A stretch of 32,144 nt of DNA from a virus: positions 1 to 32,144 of the IMG/VR virus record IMGVR_UViG_3300032282_000107; one strand, written 5' to 3'. Positions 11,058-19,700 of the stretch are shown here, one piece after another. The notes beneath the pieces were generated by a model, which did not search any database, was not told the DNA's origin, and saw only the letters and a program-made list of their open reading frames with translations. Numbering within the stretch: the first letter of the stretch is position 1; every line of letters begins with the position of its first letter. The translations under genes were made by a program, and so were the position numbers.

Positions 11058-11948
11058 TTAGAAAGTAATTGAGCCAGAGGCGGTGAATTGGTACACCCTA
11101 AACCCACCCGCTGTCGTAATTGTTGGTGAACCTGTTGTGCTTGTTGCGGCAGCAAATAAGTCGGGATAGCGGAGGATTACGATACCGCTACCTCCAGCAG
11201 CGCCAGAATTAGATGAACCTCCACCCATTCCACCGCCTCCACCGCCTGTGTTTGTAGTTCCTGCGACAGCGTTAACTAAACCACCGCTGTTATACCCACC
11301 CGCACCGCCACCGCCAACACCACCAGGAAAAGGTGTTGTGCCACCATAGCCACCACCACCACCGCCCGCATAAGTTGTTACTGTGCCAGAAATGGCAGAG
11401 GCAATGCCAACACCACCCGATGAATAACTTGATGTAGTTGTTTGGGCAATAGTACCCGCGCCACCGCCAGAGCCGCCTACGCCTGATGTATTGGCATTAG
11501 AACCCGCGTTTCCTTGTCCTGATACTCCTGAGCCGCCAGAGCTAGATGTTCCACCGCCACCGCCACCAGAGCCACCAGAAGTACCAGCACCACTATTGCC
11601 GCCACCACCACCGCCATTAGCAACAATATTTCCTGTGGCCGCACCAGAAGATGTAGCCAATAAAACTGAATTTCCACCCGTACCGCCAGCACTACTTGAT
11701 GCCGCAGAACCAGCAGCACCTACAGTAACCCATAATTGAGTTCCAGAAGTTACACCAGAAAAACCCGCAAGCAAACCGCCACCGCCACCGCCAGCGCCTT
11801 GATTTGTTCCAGCAACACCCGCAGCGCCACCGCCACCACCCGCAACAATCAAATACTCCACATTAGGCGGTGTGATGCCCGTCCAGTTGTTGTCCTTAAT
11901 GGCTTGGGATGCCTGAGACAGCGTATAAATGCCGCTATATTGAGCCAC
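11058..11948 (-). CDS. glycine-rich tail adhesin (paralogue 4, type A N-terminus)
   Basis: A 296-residue glycine-rich protein. The N-terminus AQYSGIYTLSQASQAIKDNN is followed by VEYLIVAGGGGG, long Gly/Ser/Ala runs, and a C-terminal SGIVILRYPDLFAA block ending in an SGSITF strand. This matches the phage glycine-rich domain family, and by analogy with glycine-rich adhesins the runs may pack as polyglycine helices that expose host-binding loops. The start is GTG (11948). The four paralogues in this region share the middle and C-terminal parts and differ in the N-terminus. Confidence 0.8.
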   Translation of the reverse strand: MAQYSGIYTLSQASQAIKDNNWTGITPPNVEYLIVAGGGGGAAGVAGTNQGAGGGGGGLLAGFSGVTSGTQLWVTVGAAGSAASSSAGGTGGNSVLLATSSGAATGNIVANGGGGGGNSGAGTSGGSGGGGGGTSSSGGSGVSGQGNAGSNANTSGVGGSGGGAGTIAQTTTSSYSSGGVGIASAISGTVTTYAGGGGGGYGGTTPFPGGVGGGGAGGYNSGGLVNAVAGTTNTGGGGGGMGGGSSNSGAAGGSGIVILRYPDLFAAATSTTGSPTITTAGGFRVYQFTASGSITF

Positions 11949-11950
11949 GA

Positions 11951-12295
11951 TTAAGCCCCTTGAGTTACTTCAACCCATGACAATGTTGGCTCATCCCATT
12001 TGTACATACCCGTTTTAGGCATAGGCGTTGGGGCTTCCCAAAGGTATGTCTCAGCGTTCTTTGTCCATGATGCAAATGGTTGTGGGGGGGCAAAGCCCGT
12101 GCCGTCCCATGTGTAACCAATGCCAGCATAGTTCTTATGCAATGGGCGGCCTTCAGGGTGTTGGTTGCCTTGTGTGTTATAGGATGTCTGAACCCACTTG
12201 GATGGATCACCCCAATGACCCGTTGCCAAAGTCTCAGCATCAATGACAATAACTTGGTCAACAATGCCGTTTGTGATGTGTGCGAAATGTGCCAT
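11951..12295 (-). CDS. tail-associated protein (fibre-accessory type)
   Basis: A 114-residue protein beginning MAHFAHITNGIVDQVIVIDA, with SKWVQTSYNTQGNQHPEGRP and AGIGYTWDGTGFAPPQPFAS, ending WDEPTLSWVEV. It belongs to a family common in marine and freshwater phages next to tail fibres, often annotated as a virion structural protein. It probably attaches to or caps an adhesin. It lies between adhesin paralogues 3 and 4, and AAGGAAAATC precedes the ATG. Confidence 0.75.
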   Translation of the reverse strand: MAHFAHITNGIVDQVIVIDAETLATGHWGDPSKWVQTSYNTQGNQHPEGRPLHKNYAGIGYTWDGTGFAPPQPFASWTKNAETYLWEAPTPMPKTGMYKWDEPTLSWVEVTQGA

Positions 12296-12304
12296 GATTT
12301 TCCT

Positions 12305-13150
12305 TTAAAAAGTTACAGTTCCAGATGATGTCCAAGTGTAGATTTGATAGCCATCAGCGTAGTTTATTTGGGGTGAGCCAGTTGTTGCAGTTGGTGCTGA
12401 TTGTGTTGCAGGGTATCTGAGGATTACGATGCCAGAACCTCCAGAGCCGCCCGTACCCGATCTAGCAGAACCACCGCCTCCAGAGCCTGAGTTTGCCGTA
12501 GCTGAAGTTCCATTTCCAGTTGCACCACCTATGCCATTTCCCGCATTGCTAGATCCTCCAATGCCATTAGCATTTGCGGTATCGCTACCGCCACCGCCAC
12601 CAGCGGCATAAAAAATTCTTGCGCCAGTTATGGTGGATACCATTCCAGCACCACCATTTCCAGATATAGATGCTGCCGCAATAGAAACATTACCCCCAAC
12701 ACTTCCCGCACCGCCACCGCCCGCACCTCCACCGACAGTAGCAGTTCCATTTCCTCCGGCAAAGCCTTGTCCTGAAGTTCCCGCACCGCCAGTTCCAACA
12801 ACAACGGCATAACCCGCGCCACCGCCAGAGCCGCCAGCGGAACCATTTGCAGAACTAAAAATGCCGCCTTTACCACCGCCCGTAGAAGTAATAGAGCTAA
12901 ATACTGAATCTGCACCGTTAGCACTTCCCGCACCGCCAGCGCCCACAGTTATGGTTAAAGCAGAACCCGTAGCCACAGAAAATGATGCGGCTTGCAATAA
13001 ACCACCCGCACCGCCTCCACCGCCTCCACCGCCAGTTGCATTAGACCCACCACCACCGCCACCAGCCACGACAAGGTATTCCACGGCAGTAGGAGCGCCA
13101 CTTAAAGGGTTAAATGTTGCGGACAAATAGCCGCCTAATAGGTTGCTCAT
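12305..13150 (-). CDS. glycine-rich tail adhesin (paralogue 3, type B N-terminus)
   Basis: A 281-residue glycine-rich protein beginning MSNLLGGYLSATFNPLSGAP, then VEYLVVAGGGGGG, a glycine-rich body and the common end GIVILRYP...YTWTSSGTVTF. The N-terminus resembles paralogue 1 (14028-14903) more than 2 or 4. The ATG at 13150 overlaps the stop of paralogue 2 (ATGA). Likely exposed at the tail tip. Confidence 0.8.
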   Translation of the reverse strand: MSNLLGGYLSATFNPLSGAPTAVEYLVVAGGGGGGSNATGGGGGGGGAGGLLQAASFSVATGSALTITVGAGGAGSANGADSVFSSITSTGGGKGGIFSSANGSAGGSGGGAGYAVVVGTGGAGTSGQGFAGGNGTATVGGGAGGGGAGSVGGNVSIAAASISGNGGAGMVSTITGARIFYAAGGGGGSDTANANGIGGSSNAGNGIGGATGNGTSATANSGSGGGGSARSGTGGSGGSGIVILRYPATQSAPTATTGSPQINYADGYQIYTWTSSGTVTF

Positions 13151-14019
13151 ATTGTGATTGACCCGCTAGAAGTGAATGTGTAAATCGTGTAGCCGTTAGC
13201 GGTTGTCTTTGTGCCGTTTGTCACGCTTGCCGCATCAGCAAATGTGCTTGGATAGCGAATGATTACGATACCAGAGCCGCCAGCACGAGCAGTTGTGTTA
13301 TTACATGAGCCACCCCCTCCACCTCCTGTGTTTGCGGTTCCAGCAACTCCTTGGTAGGAATTATTTGTACCTCCACCCGCGCCACCACCACCAACTCCAC
13401 CAACACCACCATTTCCAGTTCCATTTGAAGAGCCGCCACCGCCCCCACCACCAGAATATGTAGTAACAGTTCCGCTAATTGCAGATGCTATACCAGCACC
13501 ACCATTACCGCCAGAAGTTGACACCGCATTTAAACCAACAGTTCCAGCACCGCCACCTCCTCCACCGCACCTAGGGTAAGTTGCGATGCCAGTGCCATTT
13601 CCACCAGCATTGCCTTGACCTGATGTACCAGCGGCTCCATTTGGATAACTTGAGTAACCATCACCGCCACCACCAGAACCACCTGAATTAGCGCCATAAG
13701 TAACAACAAAAGAACCATAACCACCACCCAAAGCAGTAATGTTTCCAAAAACAGAATTTCCACCATTTGTAGTAGATGCCGCTGTACCGCCAGCACCTAT
13801 GGTTACAGTAATTGCAGAACCTATAGCGACACCAGCAAATCCCGCAAGCAGTCCACCAGCACCCCCGCCACCTCCAGCATTATTAACATCGGTTACTGCC
13901 GCACCACCGCCACCAGCAACAACTAAGTATTCAACAAAGTTAGTCTTTTGCGTGTTTGTCCAAGCACCTTGTCTTAAACCTTGGTTTTGTTGTTTAAGAG
14001 TAAATAATCCTGTAGCCAT
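13147..14019 (-). CDS. glycine-rich tail adhesin (paralogue 2, type A N-terminus)
   Basis: A 290-residue glycine-rich protein beginning MATGLFTLKQQNQGLRQGAW, then FVEYLVVAGGGG, and the common end SGIVIIRYPSTFADAAS...YTFTSSGSITI. The frame opens at 14073, inside paralogue 1, but the ATG at 14019 has AAGGG 5 bases upstream. The N-terminal F-T-L-K-Q-Q...W pattern is shared with paralogue 4. It has a Cys in the glycine-rich part, CGGGGGGAG, not seen in the others. Confidence 0.8.
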   Translation of the reverse strand: MATGLFTLKQQNQGLRQGAWTNTQKTNFVEYLVVAGGGGAAVTDVNNAGGGGGAGGLLAGFAGVAIGSAITVTIGAGGTAASTTNGGNSVFGNITALGGGYGSFVVTYGANSGGSGGGGDGYSSYPNGAAGTSGQGNAGGNGTGIATYPRCGGGGGGAGTVGLNAVSTSGGNGGAGIASAISGTVTTYSGGGGGGGSSNGTGNGGVGGVGGGGAGGGTNNSYQGVAGTANTGGGGGGSCNNTTARAGGSGIVIIRYPSTFADAASVTNGTKTTANGYTIYTFTSSGSITI

Positions 14020-14027
14020 ATCTACCC

Positions 14028-14903
14028 TTAGAAAGTAATCGTGCCAGAAGCAACGAATCTGTACACACGCCAAAAGCCTGTGACATAAGTTTCTGGTGAG
14101 CCTGTTGTTGATGTAGCGGGGGCTAAATAAGAGGGATAGCGGAGAACTACAACTCCAGAGCCGCCTGCCCCACCACCTCCAGCTCCGTTTGAGTCACCTC
14201 CTCCACCTGAGCCAGAGTTTGCCAATGCGCTTGCGCCTTTACCTGCGCCTGTTCCATTAACACCTGCCCCATTACCACCGCCTGCAACCCCAATCCCACC
14301 AGCGTTTGTAGTGGAATTAACGCCACCACCACCACCGCCAGCGTACATAATTTGCGATCCTGTAATACCCGATACTTGACCCGTCCCACCATTACCGCCA
14401 GCCGATGTAGCAGCAGTTCCACCACTGGAATTAAGCCCAACTGATCCCGCGCCACCGCCTGCGCCCGCATTGTTGTAAGTTCCAGTATTTGATCCCGTGC
14501 CTCCTGCGTACCCTTGCCCTGAAACACCCGTGCCGCCAGCGGAGGGAGCTACTCCACCTCCACCGCCACCAGAGCCGCCATTACCTCCAGCAGCACCATA
14601 ATACGCACCGTAGCCCCCGCCAGTTGAAGTGATAGACGAAAATACTGAATTAGCACCAGCAGAGCCATTATTTGCTCCCACTGCACCGCCCGCACCTCCC
14701 GCACCAACTGTTATTGTGTAAGCAGTTCCAATGACAACAGAAAGTCCCGTGGCAGTTAGTAACCCACCCGCACCACCGCCACCGCCATTTGATCCACCAC
14801 CACCACCACCGCCAGCCACAACAAGGTACTCCACCGATGTGACGGGGTAGTTGATGCCGTTAAGACCAGCGGAGACAATGCCACCTACATATCGGAGTCC
14901 CAT
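14028..14903 (-). CDS. glycine-rich tail adhesin (paralogue 1, type B N-terminus)
   Basis: A 291-residue glycine-rich protein beginning MGLRYVGGIVSAGLNGINYP, then VEYLVVAGGGGGGG and the common end GVVVLRYPSYLAPA...YRFVASGTITF. It is the first of four tandem copies on the minus strand. The repeated GGN-codon runs make the DNA highly repetitive and prone to recombination between copies. Host-range diversification is an inference. Confidence 0.8.
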   Translation of the reverse strand: MGLRYVGGIVSAGLNGINYPVTSVEYLVVAGGGGGGGSNGGGGGAGGLLTATGLSVVIGTAYTITVGAGGAGGAVGANNGSAGANSVFSSITSTGGGYGAYYGAAGGNGGSGGGGGGVAPSAGGTGVSGQGYAGGTGSNTGTYNNAGAGGGAGSVGLNSSGGTAATSAGGNGGTGQVSGITGSQIMYAGGGGGGVNSTTNAGGIGVAGGGNGAGVNGTGAGKGASALANSGSGGGGDSNGAGGGGAGGSGVVVLRYPSYLAPATSTTGSPETYVTGFWRVYRFVASGTITF

Positions 14904-14912
14904 AGGATGCCT

Positions 14913-15308
14913 TTAGGAAATAACTTCGTAGCTAATTGAATATGTGATGCCGCTTGCCGTTCCGCTTGTAACCGTAATGGATTGGCCTTCCATCAAGTAA
15001 ATTGCCGTTGTCTTGTCGGTAACAATCAATGAAGCTGTTGGCGGTACTGAAACAACCGATGCAATTGGGTAAGCCGTTCCACCGCTAGGGGCAGAACCTT
15101 GCGCAACCGCACCGTTTGAGTAAATGGAAACCGTGGTATTCACTGCGGCAGAACCATTGACGTTGGCCGCAACAATTTGGTTGATTTTCATCACCGTGCC
15201 AGAGGATGCGGCATTGGGTAACAACACAACCGCAGAAGTGCCCGAGGGTGTTAAATAAGTAGTTGTGCCAAGAATTGACGTGGCGGCAGCAATGTTTGGG
15301 TTTGCCAT
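14913..15308 (-). CDS. virion structural protein, 131 residues
   Basis: A beta-rich, Thr/Ser/Ala-rich protein: MANPNIAAATSILGTTTYLT, AVVLLPNAASSGTVMKINQI and a C-terminal GITYSISYEVIS. Such proteins are common near phage tail fibres and likely form a small beta-sandwich attached to the tail. No catalytic residues are visible. It lies between the fibre-like protein and the adhesin array and has TAAGGA before its ATG. Confidence 0.65.
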   Translation of the reverse strand: MANPNIAAATSILGTTTYLTPSGTSAVVLLPNAASSGTVMKINQIVAANVNGSAAVNTTVSIYSNGAVAQGSAPSGGTAYPIASVVSVPPTASLIVTDKTTAIYLMEGQSITVTSGTASGITYSISYEVIS

Positions 15309-15317
15309 AATTTTTCC

Positions 15318-16034
15318 TTAAAGTCCAAATACGATTGAAAAAGCAATTGCATTACCTTTTGTGGCAACTGTTCCGCTAGTGGGAAGCGTAATTGCGGTAG
15401 TGCCAGTGACAGTGAGCGTTGAGGCATAGTTACCCGAGATTGTAAGCGTACTAGCCGCATTGTTGGCTATGCCCGTTCCACCACTAGCGGGGGGCACAAT
15501 ACCTGAAGCAGAAAAAGTGCTAGGGTTAAGCAATTGGAATCGAGTTCCATCGTATTCAATTAAATACAATCGACCACTTACAATGTCATTTGCCGCCAAA
15601 GCGGTTGTGCCTGATTTTGTGATGCTTTTAGCACCCAAACTATTTAGGTTGATTGTGGCCGCACCCGTGTTTGTGTTAGCCGCAACAAATGAAAACAAAT
15701 TACCCGTTGCATAAGCGGCAATAGCGGGCGTTAAAGAACCCGTTAATGTGTCCGTACCCGTAACGGTTGCAATAGTGGTAGCACCCGCTTGCAATTGGCC
15801 GTATTGAGCCGAATCGGTTGCATTAGTACCCGCGCCCAAACCCGTTAACTTAAACGTCCCCATTGGGATGTTTGCCGTTGCCGTGGTTTGACCATCTTTG
15901 GTCATTGCGGTAGATAGACCAGTGGCTAGGTCGGAAGTCAGCAAGTTAAATGCCGTGCTTGATATGACCGTGCCCGTAACAACGGGTTGACCCGCTGTGT
16001 TGATATTGAACGTGCCTGAACCGTTGTAACTCAT
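15318..16034 (-). CDS. tail fibre-like protein, 238 residues
   Basis: A Thr/Ser/Ala/Gly-rich protein beginning MSYNGSGTFNINTAGQPVVT, then DGQTTATANIPMGTFKLTGL and QYGQLQAGA, a pattern typical of short phage tail-fibre shafts. The C-terminal half is repetitive beta sequence with IVPPASGGTGIANNAASTL. It lacks an obvious receptor-binding tip of its own, and the next gene may supply it. TAAGGACACAAA precedes the ATG. Confidence 0.75.
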   Translation of the reverse strand: MSYNGSGTFNINTAGQPVVTGTVISSTAFNLLTSDLATGLSTAMTKDGQTTATANIPMGTFKLTGLGAGTNATDSAQYGQLQAGATTIATVTGTDTLTGSLTPAIAAYATGNLFSFVAANTNTGAATINLNSLGAKSITKSGTTALAANDIVSGRLYLIEYDGTRFQLLNPSTFSASGIVPPASGGTGIANNAASTLTISGNYASTLTVTGTTAITLPTSGTVATKGNAIAFSIVFGL

Positions 16035-16043
16035 TTTGTGTCC

Positions 16044-18083
16044 TTATCTTCCGTATTGGTCAAGATTTTGCCCAATTATTGAGCCACCACCCGTTTGCAA
16101 TTGCGTTGATCGTTGGTTTAAAGCACGAATCAAAGCCGCTGTGTTCTCTACCTCTAATTGCCCCGTTGGGCCACGCAATAACAACATTTTAGCCAGTTCA
16201 TTGCGTGTTGTCTCAGGCATTTGGTTGATTACTTGACCAATCCTGTTTTTAACATTTGTTGCCTCACCCATAGCCGCCATTGGGTTGCCCGTGGCCGCAT
16301 TAGCCACCGCTTTGCCCGCAGCCATTGTGGTTGGCATAACGCCCAAATCTTCCGCGCCCGCCATTCTAGAGAACGTGCCCGAGCCTCTACCCACTTGTTC
16401 TAAGGGTTTTAATCTAGCCTCTTTGGCAACTTCTTGAGCAAATTTTTGATAGTTGTCGCCAAATATCTCTTTGAGCCTATTGCTTGTGGCGGGTTCTTTC
16501 CACATTTTTAGCAAAGACGTTTGACCCGCTTCCGTGCCAACTTTGTCTTTCAAAGATTGCAACGCACCTATGCGGAAAGCCTCTAACTCGCTTGCCGACA
16601 TATTGCCCATCAAGTCGGACAAGGCAATATCGTCTTGCTTCATAGCCGTTCTACCCTTGACAACGGCATTGCCTAGTTGTGACGGGCCAGCGTAAGCATC
16701 CAAGGCTTGACGGTAAATTGAACCGTTTTTATCAGTAGGGGATAAGGCTTCAAGTTTCTTTGTCAATGCCACTCGCAAGTCATCATATGCTCGGCTTGTG
16801 TTTGTTGCTTTGCCAAACTCACCACGGGACGATTCGCCCAAGTCATAAAGTGATTGTTTGACAACATCCAAGACTTTGAGTGGGACATCATCGCCCGCCT
16901 TTAGCTTAGAAATATCAAGTGGCAACTGTCTATTTAATTGCGTCAATAACTCGGCTTTACCATGCGCAGATGTTGAGGCTTGGATCAAGGCTTGCAAATC
17001 GGGGTCAATTTTGACCGATACGTTTTCAAGTTTTTTATACAAAGGCGTAGATTCTGCTTTTTTAATTGCAGTCAATGCGTCTAATGTGGCCGTGAAACCC
17101 TTACCTTGAGTGCCTAGAGCCTCGTCAGCGGCATTTGCAAGTCGTTCGGGTCTAAATGTCTGTTGCTCACGAATTCTTCGCTCCACAAGCGTTTTGGCTT
17201 GGCCTGGCATCGATGCCAACACATCCAATTGAGCCAACGCACTCGGGCCACCCGCTTGTGCAATGCTTGCGTTAGGGTTTAACCCCATTTCACGCTCAAC
17301 ACGGCTTAAAACGGTGTTTGAACCATCCGCACTTGAGCCACGTTGTAAGGCTTGAGCAAGTTTGATTCGTGCCGCATCTTTGGCACTTTCTGGGATGTAG
17401 CGTTGTGCGACATTGCTACCCACGTTGTAAACGGCTTGTCCACCACCCGATAAAACACCACCAGAGGCGGCAGCAATTGCCGCTTTTTTGGCAATATCTT
17501 GAGTGTATTCTGTAGGGTTAGTGACGGGGTTGATGTCGGATGCGCCAACGGCTGAAATAGTGCCTTGCGTACCCGCCATTTTTGCGGCCATTGCAATTTT
17601 CTCAGCCGCTGACAACGCATCTGCGGTTTGCTTGGCCTTGCTTGTCATTCCCAAAGGTGTGAGCAAAAGCGGCAATCCACCAACTAATTCACTTGCAAAT
17701 GCCGTTTTGGGGTTGGTTTCCCTAAATTGCTCATTTACGCCTTTGATGTAATCACGGGTGTTTGCGTAAGTTTCGGTTGGAGTGGAATCAAAACCACGTT
17801 GCAAGATGTCCATCCCCGCTGCGCCCGCACCCGCAATCTTTGGGGCAAAGTTAAAGGTTAGACCTTGAGCCGCTGCCAAACCCATTTTGCTTGGCATAGA
17901 TAAGTCGGCTTGGCGGCCTTGCACCATAGCGGGGGATTCAACCGTTTTGTCTACTGCGGGTTGAGATGGCGGGCTTTGCGTAATTTTAAAAATGGCAGCA
18001 TTAACTTGGTCATCCGACATCGTGAGGGGAAAGTTAACAGGCCCAAAATTTGGGATTTCTACGGTTTTAAATGCTTCGGACAT
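16044..18083 (-). CDS. large internal virion / DNA ejection protein, 679 residues
   Basis: A long, mostly helical Ala-rich protein. After an N-terminal EIPNFGPVNFPLTMSDDQVN, it has a hydrophobic stretch ASELVGGLPLLLTPLGMTSK (about 128-147), Ala-rich hydrophobic segments (AAIAAASGGVLSGGGQAVYN), then long charged helices. Its size and place after the tail hub match the ejection-protein group of P22-like phages (gp7, gp16, gp20), which are released from the capsid to form a channel through the envelope. I cannot say which of them it resembles, nor see a lytic domain. Its start overlaps the previous stop (TAATG). Confidence 0.65.
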   Translation of the reverse strand: MSEAFKTVEIPNFGPVNFPLTMSDDQVNAAIFKITQSPPSQPAVDKTVESPAMVQGRQADLSMPSKMGLAAAQGLTFNFAPKIAGAGAAGMDILQRGFDSTPTETYANTRDYIKGVNEQFRETNPKTAFASELVGGLPLLLTPLGMTSKAKQTADALSAAEKIAMAAKMAGTQGTISAVGASDINPVTNPTEYTQDIAKKAAIAAASGGVLSGGGQAVYNVGSNVAQRYIPESAKDAARIKLAQALQRGSSADGSNTVLSRVEREMGLNPNASIAQAGGPSALAQLDVLASMPGQAKTLVERRIREQQTFRPERLANAADEALGTQGKGFTATLDALTAIKKAESTPLYKKLENVSVKIDPDLQALIQASTSAHGKAELLTQLNRQLPLDISKLKAGDDVPLKVLDVVKQSLYDLGESSRGEFGKATNTSRAYDDLRVALTKKLEALSPTDKNGSIYRQALDAYAGPSQLGNAVVKGRTAMKQDDIALSDLMGNMSASELEAFRIGALQSLKDKVGTEAGQTSLLKMWKEPATSNRLKEIFGDNYQKFAQEVAKEARLKPLEQVGRGSGTFSRMAGAEDLGVMPTTMAAGKAVANAATGNPMAAMGEATNVKNRIGQVINQMPETTRNELAKMLLLRGPTGQLEVENTAALIRALNQRSTQLQTGGGSIIGQNLDQYGR

Positions 18084-19696
18084 TACTCAACCCTCCCCGT
18101 TGCGGGATTGTAGGTAGGAATTCGCCCTTTGCCCGCTTTGGTTGCGGCCATGTCCATGCCCGTTTGAATAGCATCTCTAAACTTAGACATTTCTTTTCTA
18201 AACGCATCGGGAGATTGTGCGGTTGAGGCTGCCGTCAATGCGGCCGTAGCTTTAGTTCCTTCGATCTCGGAAATCGCGCCAGTGCCTTTCATGCGTTGAA
18301 CGGCCTCAAGGAAAGCACCACCTTTGACTTGATCGTAAAGGGATTTGAAGTCAGCGGCAGGGGTTCCGCTTTGGCCTAGCTTGTATTCATAAGGAATCAT
18401 TGTTCCAACAACGTCTTTTAAACCTTTGTGTTCAGGAACAATAACTTTGCCTTGTGCATCTTTTGCGCCAATCATTTCATTGATTGAATTTATTAAAGTT
18501 TTACCTTGTTGCATCACTTGTGGCAATGCTTGAGCCGCAGCTTGTTGGTCTTTCAATTGGGCAACTTGCAACTCTTGTTGTGCTTTTGGTGACAAAGCAT
18601 TAGCCAACGCTTGATTAGGCGATACAGGAGGCGCAACGGGAGGCGCAACGGGAGGCGCAACGGGTCTGGGTTGCATAGGCGCTTGCGCAACGGGCTGGGT
18701 AGCGGGTTGTGCAAGTGGTTGAGCCATAGGTTGCTGAACGGGTTGCGCCATAGGTTGTGCAGTTGGTTGAGCTATGTTTGGCGCACCGCCCGCTTTCATT
18801 CCCGTGTTGAAGAACAGATCAGCCGCACTAATTCCAATCCTTGCCGCATCATTAGCAAGAGAAGCCTTTTGATTTGCACTCAAACCATTAAATGCACGAT
18901 CAGAGATTTCACGTTCTTGTTTCAATCTTGCTGCATTTTGTTCTGCCTCTTGCTTCAGTCTTGCTTGGGTATCCGCGCCAACTGCGGGGACTAATAAGGA
19001 GAAATCATTACCGCCACCCGCACTAAATGCTTTCAAGCTCTCGGGCGTAAATGAGGCGGGGTTAACATTGCCAAAAGGAGATTTTGCATTAGCCGCAAAC
19101 ATTTTTTCGCCCGTTGTTGGGTGAAATGCAACATCGCCTTCTTTGAGAATCAAAGGCGCTTTAGGTGCAAGTTGACCCATGTACATGGACAAGGCTTGTT
19201 GTTGCATACCAGGCGTTTTGAACTCCCCAATCAACGATGGATCAATCGCACCCGCTGCCTTTGCGGGCATAGCGGGCATGGTAAACGCCTTTTGTTGGTC
19301 AGGTTGCATCTGAGCAAATGTTGGCGCAAGGTTTGGATTATCTTCAAAATCCCTTGCCGTTGGCTCTTGCTTCATCTCTGGTGTGGCCGCTTTGCCTTGC
19401 AAGCCTTGAATCAATCGCTGAATATCCGCAGAAGTATCCGCACGATACTGCTCACCCAAGGCTTTTTGCTCTGTTTTTATACCTTCTTGGTTTTTGTTTG
19501 CCAAGTACATTTGAAGCACTTTAGCCAGACCTTGAACGGGGCTAATTGGGGCTTGGATGCCTTGGTAAGAACCCGCTTGAACAGGCTCAAAGGCTTGTTG
19601 TTGGAGAATCTCGGCCATTTTCTGGCGTCTATCCAACTCTTGTTGTTGCAACTGATAAGGATTGGCAACGCTAAATTGTTCGTATTGATTAGCCAT
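18083..19696 (-). CDS. internal virion / ejection protein with Pro/Gln-rich linker, 537 residues
   Basis: A helical N-terminus rich in Gln, MANQYEQFSVANPYQLQQQE, and a central linker of MAQP and APPV repeats (about residues 310-365), partly encoded by 12-base tandem repeats. The C-terminus, VQRMKGTGAISEIEGTKATA followed by PDAFRKEMSKFRDAIQTG, is a helical domain common in proteins of this position. The linker suggests two domains joined by a flexible arm. Ejection or capsid-internal role is inferred from order in the P22-like block. It is followed by the 679-residue partner in a TAATG overlap. Confidence 0.6.
   Translation of the reverse strand: MANQYEQFSVANPYQLQQQELDRRQKMAEILQQQAFEPVQAGSYQGIQAPISPVQGLAKVLQMYLANKNQEGIKTEQKALGEQYRADTSADIQRLIQGLQGKAATPEMKQEPTARDFEDNPNLAPTFAQMQPDQQKAFTMPAMPAKAAGAIDPSLIGEFKTPGMQQQALSMYMGQLAPKAPLILKEGDVAFHPTTGEKMFAANAKSPFGNVNPASFTPESLKAFSAGGGNDFSLLVPAVGADTQARLKQEAEQNAARLKQEREISDRAFNGLSANQKASLANDAARIGISAADLFFNTGMKAGGAPNIAQPTAQPMAQPVQQPMAQPLAQPATQPVAQAPMQPRPVAPPVAPPVAPPVSPNQALANALSPKAQQELQVAQLKDQQAAAQALPQVMQQGKTLINSINEMIGAKDAQGKVIVPEHKGLKDVVGTMIPYEYKLGQSGTPAADFKSLYDQVKGGAFLEAVQRMKGTGAISEIEGTKATAALTAASTAQSPDAFRKEMSKFRDAIQTGMDMAATKAGKGRIPTYNPATGRVE
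18627..18662. repeat. three perfect 12-base tandem repeats (APPV linker)
   Basis: GGAGGCGCAACG is repeated three times without change (18627-18638, 18639-18650, 18651-18662). It encodes the APPVAPPVAPPV linker of the 537-residue virion protein. Copy number can change by slippage without breaking the frame. Confidence 0.9.
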
Positions 19697-19700
19697 GTTT

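Noticed and set aside
11491-14038. Plus-strand frames rich in proline (for example 11491-11739, 12861-13130, 13739-14038)
   Set aside because: They are the antisense of the glycine-codon runs of the adhesins; GGN codons read as CCN. They have no ribosome-binding sites or conserved sequence.
11200-14850. Short CCACCGCCACC-type repeats that could suggest a CRISPR array
   Set aside because: No regular spacers or constant repeat length; they are coding repeats for glycine runs.
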